Of a stretch of DNA of 10,918 nt, positions 1 to 6,334 are shown one piece after another (position 1 is the first letter of the stretch; the number at the start of each line of letters is the position of its first letter). A program made the translations under genes and the position numbers. The stretch is from the NCBI GenBank assembly GCA_016937315.1, contig JAFGWD010000065.1:1-10918 (forward strand). The letters are read 5' to 3'. The notes beneath the pieces were generated by a model. It was not told the origin of the DNA and searched no databases. It was given only the letters and a program-made list of their open reading frames with translations. The stretch comes from Rhodospirillaceae bacterium (GTDB taxonomy: Bacteria; Pseudomonadota; Alphaproteobacteria; Rhodospirillales; Rhodospirillaceae).

Positions 1-138
1 GGCTCCAACGTTAACCCGATCACGGAAATCACACGGATGATTAGCGTGCAGCGCGCCTACGAGTCCGCCCAGAAAATGATCGACACCGAACATGAACGCC
101 TGAGCAACGCCATCGACGCGTACGCCAAGCAATTCTGA
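1..138 (+). CDS. flgF: Flagellar basal-body rod protein FlgF, C-terminal fragment
   Basis: The window opens inside this gene; 45 codons remain before the TGA at 136-138. The visible tail reads SNVNPITEITRMISVQRAYE followed by a short helical end, the conserved C-terminal helix of rod/hook proteins (FlgF, FlgG, FlgE), which packs against the N-terminal helix in the assembled rod. FlgG, only 26 bases downstream, has its own complete copy of this motif, so this fragment is a separate rod protein. FlgF is the usual partner immediately upstream of flgG and forms the proximal rod. The assignment to FlgF rather than another rod protein rests on that gene order, since the diagnostic N-terminus lies outside the window. 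Confidence 0.85.
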   Translation, partial: GSNVNPITEITRMISVQRAYESAQKMIDTEHERLSNAIDAYAKQF

Positions 139-164
139 CGGTTTGAACGGAAAGGACCCACACA

Positions 165-953
<789 letters not shown>

Positions 954-1010
954 CCGAGGCGACGTCCTTTACGTTTAAGGGAACGGACGAACCGGCTCAG
1001 GAGACGAAAA

Positions 1011-2030
1011 ATGAAACTTACAGCTTGGTTTTTAGGAACGATCCTCGTGCTGACAGGCATCGCATCCGGCCTTGCTGTGCCAGCCCGCGCCGACACCATA
1101 CAAGTTGCCTCCACCTACGACGAGGCCGAAATCAAAGGCAACACCATCAATCCCACAATCTCGGTACGCGGCACGGTGGTTCGCATCAGCGACATCTTCA
1201 ACGGCCCCATTCCTCGTGGGGATCGTGCTATTCTGGCAGCACCAGCCCCCGGTGAACGTAGCATTCTGGATGCAACTCTCCTGTCCCGCATCGCCCGTCT
1301 TTACGGTCTGGATTGGAAGCCGATGTCTCGCGATATCCGCGTCATCGTCAAGCGCGACAGCATCACCCTTTCCCACGCGGAAATTCTTGCTGAGCTGCGC
1401 CCCGCTCTGGAAGCGATTGGGGCCCCCAAGGATGCGGAAATTCGAGCAACCTCGGCATCTCTCGCCATGACTTTACCGGCGGAGGCCACACCAACACTGG
1501 ATGTTGGACAGGTGCAATACGACGCCCGCACCCATATCTTCTCAGCCATGGTTGATGTCACGGCAACAGCGGATGGACGCGTCGTCTTCACCCAGCAAAT
1601 GCCCGTCAGCGGGCGTGCCTTCGCGACTGAGCGCGTCCCCGTCTTGACCTCCACCATTGACCGTGGCGAAATCATTCAACCCGATAACGTGACTTACGTC
1701 AGCCTGCGTTCCAACTTGGTGCGTGACGGCGCGATTACTGATGCCTTCTCCCTGATTGGCAAACAAGCGCGACGCCAGATCAAAGACGGCGCACCGATCA
1801 AAACCAATCAGGTGCGAAACCCGGTCCTGGTGGATCGTGGCGATATGGTGGTGATTTACTACGCCCTAAAGACCATGAATCTGACGGCAAAGGGCAAGGC
1901 CCTGGATGCTGGCGGCCAAGGCGACGTGATCCGCGTTTTGAACACCAAAAGCAACCGCACCTTGATGGCCAAGATCGTCCAACCCAATCAAGTGGTGGTT
2001 GATGTCATCACCCAAACCGCTCTGCGCTAA
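1011..2030 (+). CDS. flgA: Flagellar P-ring assembly chaperone FlgA
   Basis: FlgA is a periplasmic chaperone that helps FlgI subunits polymerise into the P ring around the rod. The 339-residue product starts with a clear Sec signal peptide: basic MKLTAW, a hydrophobic core, then an Ala-X-Ala site at residues 25-27 (ARA before DTIQ). The C-terminal third, from about residue 205, looks like the SAF/ChapFlgA domain: VPVLTSTIDRGEIIQPDNV, a central IGKQARRQIKDGAPI, then VLVDRGDMVVI. It is longer than enteric FlgA (219 residues) but in line with alphaproteobacterial forms, which carry an extra N-terminal domain. AGGAG at 999-1003 supports the ATG. It lies between flgG and flgH in the same operon. 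Confidence 0.93.
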   Translation: MKLTAWFLGTILVLTGIASGLAVPARADTIQVASTYDEAEIKGNTINPTISVRGTVVRISDIFNGPIPRGDRAILAAPAPGERSILDATLLSRIARLYGLDWKPMSRDIRVIVKRDSITLSHAEILAELRPALEAIGAPKDAEIRATSASLAMTLPAEATPTLDVGQVQYDARTHIFSAMVDVTATADGRVVFTQQMPVSGRAFATERVPVLTSTIDRGEIIQPDNVTYVSLRSNLVRDGAITDAFSLIGKQARRQIKDGAPIKTNQVRNPVLVDRGDMVVIYYALKTMNLTAKGKALDAGGQGDVIRVLNTKSNRTLMAKIVQPNQVVVDVITQTALR

Positions 2031-2048
2031 AAGGGAGGAGATTTCGTC

Positions 2049-2813
2049 ATGACACGCAACATGTCCCAAACCTTCCGGCGGTTCGCAGCGCTATCCTTCA
2101 CGGCTCTACTGCTGTCAGGATGCAACACCCTGACCCGTTTGTCCGAAATCGGCGAAGGGCCGAAGCTCAGCGAGATATCCAACCCGACGGAGAAGAACGG
2201 TTATCGCCCGGTGACCATGCCAATGCCGGACGCGGAAACCCCGCGCCCCATGGCCAACTCGCTTTGGCGCCCCGGAGCACGCGCTTTCTTTAAGGATCAA
2301 CGTGCCGCTAAGGTCGGCGATATCCTGACCGTTTCGGTATCCATCACCGACAAGGCATCCCTGTCCAACACCACCAGCCAAGGCCGAGGCGGCGACGGCG
2401 ACAGTATGGGGATCACCAGCCTCCTTGGCTTGGAAAACAGCATCACTAAGGTCTTACCAAGCACCGTCGATCCCGCAAATCTGGCTGGCGTTGCCAGTTC
2501 CCGTGAGCACACAGGCACCGGCTCCATCGCCCGCCAAGAGACCATCAATATTTCGGTGGCCGCCGTGGTCGTGCAAGTTCTCCCCAACGGCAACCTCGTG
2601 ATCGCTGGCAGCCAAGAGGTGCGCGTCAACGCCGAGCTTCGACAGCTTCAGGTTTCTGGCGTAATCCGGCGCGAAGACATTGGCTCCACCAACACCATCG
2701 CTTCCAGCGACATCGCCGAATTGCGGGTTGCCTATGGCGGACGCGGCACCATCAGCGACATGCAGACACCACGTTACGGATCACAGCTTTTGGATGTCAT
2801 TCTTCCCTTCTAA
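2049..2813 (+). CDS. flgH: Flagellar L-ring lipoprotein FlgH
   Basis: FlgH forms the outer-membrane L ring, the bushing through which the rod turns. The 254-residue protein has a lipoprotein signal peptide with the lipobox LSGC and the acylated Cys at residue 25. The mature part shows family features: SLWRPGARAFFKDQRAAKVG near residues 75-95, where the domain usually starts, then GDILTVSVSITDKA, the NLVIAGSQEV segment, and the conserved end ELRVAYGGRG...LLDVILPF. GGGAGGAG at 2033-2040 lies eight bases before the chosen ATG; a second in-frame ATG at 2061 would also keep the lipobox. It is the last gene of the flgF-flgG-flgA-flgH unit, 18 bases after flgA, and is followed by an intrinsic terminator. 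Confidence 0.95.
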   Translation: MTRNMSQTFRRFAALSFTALLLSGCNTLTRLSEIGEGPKLSEISNPTEKNGYRPVTMPMPDAETPRPMANSLWRPGARAFFKDQRAAKVGDILTVSVSITDKASLSNTTSQGRGGDGDSMGITSLLGLENSITKVLPSTVDPANLAGVASSREHTGTGSIARQETINISVAAVVVQVLPNGNLVIAGSQEVRVNAELRQLQVSGVIRREDIGSTNTIASSDIAELRVAYGGRGTISDMQTPRYGSQLLDVILPF

Positions 2814-2835
2814 GCGGCTTTCCCGTCTGCCGCAT

Positions 2836-2863
2836 GGGCCCGGTTCTGCCGGGCCCTTTTTTT
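2836..2863 (+). terminator. Rho-independent terminator after flgH
   Basis: A perfect 8-bp GC-only stem (GGGCCCGG at 2836-2843 with CCGGGCCC at 2849-2856) closes a five-base loop (TTCTG) and is followed at once by seven T residues. It begins 23 bases after the flgH stop. This is a textbook intrinsic terminator and should end the flgF-G-A-H transcript, separating it from the flaF-like gene. Confidence 0.93.
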
Positions 2864-2925
2864 GCCCGCATTTTCCATTCGTTAACCTTATTCACGCGAA
2901 ACTTGCAGAGTAGCTCATGCAATTC

Positions 2926-2934
2926 TGGTATAGA
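2926..2934 (+). promoter_or_regulatory. Possible extended -10 promoter for the flaF-like gene
   Basis: TGGTATAGA matches an extended -10 pattern (TG, one base, then TATAGA). The only -35-like hexamer, TTGCAG at 2903-2908, sits 20 bases upstream of the -10, which is too far for a standard promoter, so the element would have to work mainly through the extended -10. Because the flgH terminator isolates the downstream gene, some promoter must lie between 2864 and 3058, and this is the best candidate I see. Transcription from here would give a leader of roughly 115-120 bases. Confidence 0.3.
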
Positions 2935-2977
2935 GTAATCGGAACAGAATGTAGGGTAGTCTACGCCGCCTCCTTGA

Positions 2978-3008
2978 AACGCCCGAACGGCGAAGGAGTT
3001 CGGGCGTT
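2978..3008 (+). other. Leader hairpin 1 upstream of the flaF-like gene
   Basis: A perfect 11-bp inverted repeat (AACGCCCGAAC at 2978-2988 with GTTCGGGCGTT at 2998-3008) closes a nine-base loop. No T tract follows, so it is not a normal intrinsic terminator. The loop and first stem base hold AAGGAG (2993-2998), which is complementary to CTCCTT at 2970-2975 just before the stem, so a competing pairing exists. It lies 50 bases before the start codon and would be part of the 5' leader if the promoter near 2930 is right. No known riboswitch class was recognised. Confidence 0.6.
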
Positions 3009-3018
3009 GTGATCAGTC

Positions 3019-3039
3019 CGCCCAGGAAAGTGGTGGGCG
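3019..3039 (+). other. Leader hairpin 2 upstream of the flaF-like gene
   Basis: CGCCCA (3019-3024) and TGGGCG (3034-3039) form a 6-bp stem with a nine-base loop. It sits just after hairpin 1 and ends eight bases before the GGGAG ribosome-binding site at 3047-3051. It could affect access to the start region. The stem is short, so this is a weaker call than hairpin 1. Confidence 0.4.
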
Positions 3040-3058
3040 CATCAATGGGAGACATGCC

Positions 3059-3403
3059 ATGACGACGGAAGAAAAACTGGCTTCGACTTTCGAAGAAGAT
3101 GCCTTCGCCCTCACCAAAGCGGCGGTGGCTCTGTCACAAGCCCTGGAGAGTGGCGACCAAACGGCCCTGGCCGCAGCTTTGGATGAAAATCTAAACCTGT
3201 GGACTGCGATCAAAACCCTGGTTGCACGGGATGACTGCAAATTACCCGAAGACATCCGCAGCAACTTAACCCAACTGTCCAACTACACCGCCAAGGTTAC
3301 GTTCGACCTTTCGAAAGACAGCTTGGCAGGAAAAGTCGAAGCCATGATCAACACCAATCTGCAAATCGCGGAAGGCCTCCTTGAGGGCGGCGCAAAGAAG
3401 TAA
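3059..3403 (+). CDS. flaF: FlaF-family flagellin regulator
   Basis: This is a small, mostly helical, soluble protein of 114 residues, the usual FlaF length. It has the recognisable FlaF core: LDENLNLWTAIKTL (about residues 41-54), then KLPEDIRSNLTQLSNYTAKV (about 61-80), and a final INTNLQIAEGL (about 97-107), paralleling the N-x-x-LWT, LP-x-x-LR and IN-x-x-I-x-x-GL pattern of the family. In Caulobacter, FlaF is needed for flagellin synthesis or secretion and works opposite FlbT. GGGAG at 3047-3051 is seven bases before the ATG. Unusually, no flagellin or flbT gene is adjacent; it stands alone between flgH and dksA, with a structured leader and its own terminator-like hairpin. The family call comes from recalled motifs, not a search; a diverged FlgN/FliT-like chaperone is the main alternative. 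Confidence 0.65.
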   Translation: MTTEEKLASTFEEDAFALTKAAVALSQALESGDQTALAAALDENLNLWTAIKTLVARDDCKLPEDIRSNLTQLSNYTAKVTFDLSKDSLAGKVEAMINTNLQIAEGLLEGGAKK

Positions 3404-3431
3404 ACCCGAGACAAAAACACCCGGACACACA

Positions 3432-3462
3432 AACGCCCCCATCCAACATGGACGGGGGCGTT
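3432..3462. terminator. Hairpin between convergent flaF-like gene and dksA, probable bidirectional terminator
   Basis: AACGCCCCC (3432-3440) pairs perfectly with GGGGGCGTT (3454-3462), and TCCA/TGGA extends the stem inside an A-C mismatch to leave a three-base loop (ACA). It begins 28 bases after the flaF-like stop and, read leftward, 27 bases after the dksA stop, so it is placed to serve both genes. Neither side has a clean T run (TTGCTT rightward, TTTGTGTG leftward), so it may be leaky or partly Rho-dependent. Confidence 0.65.
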
Positions 3463-3489
3463 GCTTGATCAGGAAACGTGTATTCCCAC

Positions 3490-3906
3490 TTATTCGTCGC
3501 GGTGGGTTCGTTCCAAACGTTCGTGACGTTCCTGCGCTTCCAAAGACAAAACAGCGATGGGACGGGCCTCCAAACGACGGATGCCAATCGGTTCATTGGT
3601 TTCCTGACAGTACCCGTAGGAACCATCCTCGACTCGTTGCAACGCATCATCGATCTTAGCGATCAACTTACGCGCCCGATCCCGAGTTCTCAGTTCAAGA
3701 GCACGATCCGTTTCAGAAGATGCACGGTCGGCAATATCCGCCTCATTCACCGGCCCTTCACGTAAGTGATCCAAGGTTTCCTCGGACTCGCGCAACAAAT
3801 CCGCACGCCAATCCAACAACTTCCGGCGGAAATACTCAACCATCCGCTCATTCATGAAATCTTCGTCCTCGGACGGCCGATAATCCGGCGGCAACATAAT
3901 GGTCAT
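3490..3906 (-). CDS. dksA: RNA polymerase-binding transcription factor DksA
   Basis: DksA enters the secondary channel of RNA polymerase and, with ppGpp, alters initiation at many promoters. From the chosen start the protein has 138 residues. A coiled coil (about residues 20-95) keeps the acidic tip D57-x-x-D60-RA, equivalent to the functional Asp pair of E. coli DksA, followed by ELRTRDRARKLIAKI. The C-terminal zinc-finger region is degenerate: only Cys100 remains (YGYCQETNEPIG), and the other three ligand positions are Thr103, Ser121 and Ala124. This one-Cys form is typical of alphaproteobacterial DksA. Start choice: the frame stays open to a TTG at 4011, but that codon lies in the putative -35 box, and homologues begin near MLPPDY. 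GGGGAGG (complement of 3918-3924) precedes the ATG at 3906; an ATG three codons further in is the alternative. Confidence 0.92.
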   Translation of the reverse strand: MTIMLPPDYRPSEDEDFMNERMVEYFRRKLLDWRADLLRESEETLDHLREGPVNEADIADRASSETDRALELRTRDRARKLIAKIDDALQRVEDGSYGYCQETNEPIGIRRLEARPIAVLSLEAQERHERLERTHRDE

Positions 3907-3927
3907 ACCTGCCTCATCCTCCCCAGT

Positions 3928-3955
3928 CCGGCGTTCCCCGTTTTTCGGGGACCGG
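3928..3955 (-). other. Hairpin in the dksA 5' leader
   Basis: TCCCCG (3935-3940) and CGGGGA (3946-3951) form a 6-bp stem around a TTTTT loop. CCGG at 3928-3931 and 3952-3955 adds four pairs outside a three-base bulge. It lies just upstream of the dksA ribosome-binding site, inside the predicted leader transcribed from the promoter at 3983-4011. It may modulate translation. No T tract follows on the dksA strand. Confidence 0.4.
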
Positions 3956-3982
3956 GCTCGCGCCAGAAACTTCGCGGCTGGC

Positions 3983-4011
3983 AATATAGGGATGGATACT
4001 CTTCGGAGCAA
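3983..4011 (-). promoter_or_regulatory. Putative sigma-70-type promoter of dksA
   Basis: On the minus strand TTGCTC (complement of 4006-4011) is followed, after exactly 17 bases, by TATATT (complement of 3983-3988). The -10 matches TATAAT at five of six positions; the -35 keeps only the key TTG. Transcription would start near 3976, giving a leader of about 70 bases before the ATG at 3906. The site lies in the 192-base gap between fliX and dksA, so dksA could be expressed independently of fliX. Confidence 0.5.
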
Positions 4012-4098
4012 CTGTTCTGTGCATATTCACACACCCGAGGCGGGAGATTTACAAAACCGTCACGATAAGAGTGCGCTCCATCACACCTTGCCATACCC

Positions 4099-4536
4099 TT
4101 ATAGCCCACGCGTCAACTTGGCGATCTCGATCTCCGCACGAAGTTCGATCTCGTCCAGAATTGCACTGAGCCGAGGATCGATTCCCGCTTCTCGCTTAGA
4201 ACGCACCAAACGCGCCAAATCGGCCAGATCATCCTTCGGCACCGCACCGGATAACAGGCCCAGGCGCACCCCCTCCAACAGATCAAGAACATCTTCCCCG
4301 CGCTGAGCAAACCGCACACGTGCGCGTTCCCCTCCATCCGGGTCCACTTCCTGTGCCGCCAGAATCGCTTCCACGCCACTCAACGACACCGTACCATCCA
4401 CCGCCGCACTATCGTCGATACTGCCGATCGTTTGATCCAGGATATCGGCAAAGCCGACCCCGTCGACCTTGCGACGCGCATCACCCTTGCGCGTGCGCCC
4501 GGACGCGCTGGTTGATCCTGTGGCACCGACCTTCAT
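4099..4536 (-). CDS. fliX: Flagellar assembly regulator FliX
   Basis: FliX is an alphaproteobacterial protein that in Caulobacter links early basal-body assembly to FlbD, the activator of sigma-54 flagellar promoters. The 145-residue product has a variable N-terminus (a polar, low-complexity first 20 residues, then GFADILDQTIGSID) and the conserved C-terminal half: VLDLLEGVRLGLLSGAVPKD (about residues 82-101), LARLVRSKREAG and DPRLSAILDEIELRAEIEIA. AAGGAAG (complement of 4542-4548) is five bases before the ATG. It is divergent from flgI, the arrangement I recall for Caulobacter, and 192 bases upstream of dksA on the same strand. No convincing terminator was found after it, so some readthrough into dksA is possible. 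Confidence 0.9.
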   Translation of the reverse strand: MKVGATGSTSASGRTRKGDARRKVDGVGFADILDQTIGSIDDSAAVDGTVSLSGVEAILAAQEVDPDGGERARVRFAQRGEDVLDLLEGVRLGLLSGAVPKDDLADLARLVRSKREAGIDPRLSAILDEIELRAEIEIAKLTRGL

Positions 4537-4580
4537 TTGGACTTCCTTAACGTTGCCGTTCCTTGCCGGACAGAATCCGG

Positions 4581-4596
4581 CGCAGACAGTTTACCG
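4581..4596 (-). promoter_or_regulatory. Candidate sigma-54 promoter of fliX
   Basis: The minus strand reads CGGTAAACTGTCTGCG: the required GG (4595-4594) and GC (4583-4582) are separated by exactly 10 bases, and the -12 side is CTGC instead of TTGC. The -24 side (CGGTAA) departs from TGGCAC at three positions. A start near 4570 would leave about 34 bases of leader before the fliX ATG. Spacing and location are good but the sequence match is only moderate. Confidence 0.35.
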
Positions 4597-4618
4597 GGAT
4601 TTCTCAATCGTCAAAATG

Positions 4619-4631
4619 GGCAATATTTGCC
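4619..4631. promoter_or_regulatory. GGCAA-TAT-TTGCC dyad, probable activator-binding site
   Basis: This is a perfect inverted repeat of GGCAA and TTGCC with a three-base spacer, in the divergent fliX-flgI control region. It lies about 50 bases upstream of the predicted fliX start and about 150 upstream of the predicted flgI start, suitable for a sigma-54 enhancer-binding protein. Further half-sites occur at 4553, 4563, 4687, 4719 and 4795. The motif resembles my recollection of the CGGCAA-type ftr elements bound by Caulobacter FlbD; that link is inference. Confidence 0.45.
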
Positions 4632-4661
4632 GCCCATGGCACCCAAAACCATTGGGCGGCA
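4628..4661. repeat. 12-bp imperfect inverted repeat in the fliX-flgI region
   Basis: TGCCGCCCATGG (4628-4639) is complementary to CCATTGGGCGGCA (4649-4661) except for one extra T, with a nine-base spacer. It overlaps the GGCAA dyad by four bases. It lies upstream of both predicted start sites, so it is more likely a protein-binding site at the DNA level than an RNA hairpin, unless another start lies further out. Confidence 0.6.
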
Positions 4662-4755
4662 GTTCTTTCCTATCATCGGGCCAGAATTGCCGCCACACCC
4701 CATCTTATGGCCACTCGGGGCAAAAATAAACAATGAATTACAATGCATTAATCTA

Positions 4756-4771
4756 TGGCATGGGATTCGCA
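4756..4771 (+). promoter_or_regulatory. Sigma-54 (-24/-12) promoter of flgI
   Basis: TGGCATGGGATTCGCA matches the sigma-54 consensus (TGGCAC, then five bases, then TTGCA) with GG at 4757-4758 and GC at 4769-4770 at the required 10-base spacing. The departures are T for C at the end of the -24 block and C for T in the -12 block. Transcription is expected near 4782. This places the start 39 bases before the ATG at 4821 and means the upstream ATG at 4755 is not in the message. Confidence 0.65.
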
Positions 4772-4820
4772 TGGGAAGGCCTGGAATGTTGTCTTTGCCG
4801 GATTTTTCCGGATTTTATCA

Positions 4821-5993
4821 ATGATGGGTTTGGCCATGGGCGTTTGGACACACTGCAAAAACACCCTCCGCGCTTTTCTGCCGCGACCGACACACGTCGC
4901 GGCACTTGCGATGGTGATCTGCGCCGCGACTCCCATGGACGGTTTTGCGTCTTCGCGAATCAAGGACATCGCCAGCGTCGAAGGTGTGCGTGAAAACGTC
5001 CTGATTGGCTATGGCCTTGCCGTGGGCCTGAATGGCACCGGCGACAGCGTCGATGACATGACTTTCACCAAGGAAAGTTTAATCGCGATGCTGGAACGCC
5101 TGGGCATCAATACCCGCGATGGCAAAGTGGACGCCGACAACATCGCCGCCGTGATGGTCACCGCGACATTGCCCCCCTTCGCACGTCAAGGCAGCCGTAT
5201 TGATGTGACGGTTTCGGCCATGGGCGATGCGAAGAGCCTGCAAGGCGGGACGCTTTTGGTGACACCTCTGATTGGTGCCGACGGCGAAGTCTATGCCGTT
5301 GCCCAAGGTCAAGTGGCGATTGGCGGATTTTCTGCTTCGGGGCAAGGACAAAGCGTCGTGAAGGGTGTCCCGACGGCGGGACGGATCGCCAACGGCGGCA
5401 TCGTCGAGCGCGAAATCCCATTCTCTTTGAACGCCATGAAAGACGTCAAACTGGCCCTACGCAACCCTGACTTCACCACGGCACGTCGGGTTGCCCAGGC
5501 GATCAACGCGTTCATGGGCACCCGCGCCGCCCGCGCCACCGACCCCACGACCGTACAATTAACGATCCCCGCCGACTATTCCGGCAACGTCGTGGACATC
5601 ATCACCGATGTTGAGCAGCTGCGAGTCGAACCTGACCAGTTGGCGCGTGTCGTTATCGACGAAAAATCCGGGATCATCGTGATCGGTGCCAACGTGCGGA
5701 TCAGTGAAGTGGCGATTGCTCAAGGCAACCTGACCATTCGCGTCACTGAAACACCACAGGTCTCGCAACCCGCGCCATTCTCCACAACTGGCACAACAAC
5801 GACAGTGCCGCGTACCGACATCCAGGTCAACGAAGACAAAGACAAACGGCTGGCCATCGTCAACGACGGGGTATCATTGCAAGAACTGGTAGATGGACTG
5901 AATGCCTTGGGCGTCGGCCCCCGCGATATGATCAGCATATTGCAGGCGATCAAAGCGGCTGGTGCGTTGCATGCTGAAATTGAGGTGATGTGA
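4821..5993 (+). CDS. flgI: Flagellar P-ring protein FlgI
   Basis: FlgI subunits form the periplasmic P ring around the rod. The mature protein starts about at SSRIKDIASVEGVRENVLIG and contains the family's GYGLAVGLNGTGD, PPFARQGSRIDVTVSAMGDA, GGTLLVTPL, and the C-terminal LQELVDGLNALGVGPRDMIS and ILQAIKAAGALHAEIEVM stretches. From the likely cleavage point (GFA before SS) the mature part is about 347 residues, equal to the enteric protein. Start: the frame is open to an ATG at 4755, but that codon lies in the sigma-54 promoter and would add an odd 22-residue, hydrophobic extension. ATGs at 4821, 4824 and 4836 are more plausible. None has a strong ribosome-binding site; 4836 has a weak GATGGG. 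The stop TGA overlaps the flgJ ATG. Confidence 0.93.
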   Translation: MMGLAMGVWTHCKNTLRAFLPRPTHVAALAMVICAATPMDGFASSRIKDIASVEGVRENVLIGYGLAVGLNGTGDSVDDMTFTKESLIAMLERLGINTRDGKVDADNIAAVMVTATLPPFARQGSRIDVTVSAMGDAKSLQGGTLLVTPLIGADGEVYAVAQGQVAIGGFSASGQGQSVVKGVPTAGRIANGGIVEREIPFSLNAMKDVKLALRNPDFTTARRVAQAINAFMGTRAARATDPTTVQLTIPADYSGNVVDIITDVEQLRVEPDQLARVVIDEKSGIIVIGANVRISEVAIAQGNLTIRVTETPQVSQPAPFSTTGTTTTVPRTDIQVNEDKDKRLAIVNDGVSLQELVDGLNALGVGPRDMISILQAIKAAGALHAEIEVM

Positions 5994-6334
5994 TGGACGT
6001 GCTCTCTTCCCTGCAAACACAATCCGACACCTCTGCCTTGTCTGCAAAGGCGGTCAGCGCACGTGCCTTAGCCGCCAAGAACAGCAAGACGACGAACCGG
6101 GAAGAGATCTCCCAAGTCGCACAAGATTTTGAATCGATGTTTTTGAGCCAAATGTTCCAGTGCATGTTCGAGGGCATGGAGGCCGACCCCGTGTTCGGTG
6201 GCGGCAAAGCCGAGAGCATGTACCGTTCGCTTATGGTCGATGAATACGGCAAGCAAGTGTCCAAACACGGCGGCGTCGGCATTGCCGAAGCCGTCAGTCG
6301 CACACTGCTTGCTGCACAGGAGGGACGGGCATGA
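5993..6334 (+). CDS. flgJ: Rod-binding protein FlgJ (CheL-type, no muramidase domain)
   Basis: The 113-residue protein corresponds only to the N-terminal rod-binding half of enteric FlgJ (313 residues). It has the conserved core VAQDFESMFLSQMFQCMFEG (about residues 40-60), the FGGGKAESMYRSLMVDEYGK segment, and the end SKHGGVGIAEAVSRTLL. It acts as a rod cap or scaffold during rod growth in the periplasm. The peptidoglycan hydrolase domain is absent, as is normal in alphaproteobacteria, where the gene is often annotated cheL; a separate hydrolase, not in this window, must open the wall. The ATG at 5993 overlaps the flgI stop (TGATG), and GAGGTG at 5982-5987 is placed as its ribosome-binding site; a GTG three bases upstream is the other possible start. 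Confidence 0.92.
   Translation: MDVLSSLQTQSDTSALSAKAVSARALAAKNSKTTNREEISQVAQDFESMFLSQMFQCMFEGMEADPVFGGGKAESMYRSLMVDEYGKQVSKHGGVGIAEAVSRTLLAAQEGRA

Noticed and set aside
3054..3062. Two-codon ORF (ATG CCA TGA) overlapping the flaF-like start
   Set aside because: It lies only two bases from the ribosome-binding site, too close for efficient use; the ATG at 3059 has normal spacing.
3907..4011. N-terminal extension of DksA to a TTG at 4011 (35 more residues)
   Set aside because: The TTG coincides with the putative -35 hexamer, the extension is unlike DksA N-termini, and a ribosome-binding site precedes the ATG at 3906.
4637..4654. TGGCAC at 4637 as a sigma-54 -24 element
   Set aside because: There is no GC at the required distance; the nearest TTGG is four bases too far.
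4798..4816. CCGGA-TTTT-TCCGG stem followed by ATTTTA as a terminator within the flgI leader
   Set aside because: The stem is only 5 bp with an AT loop and sits between the flgI promoter and its start; too weak to call, though attenuation is not excluded.
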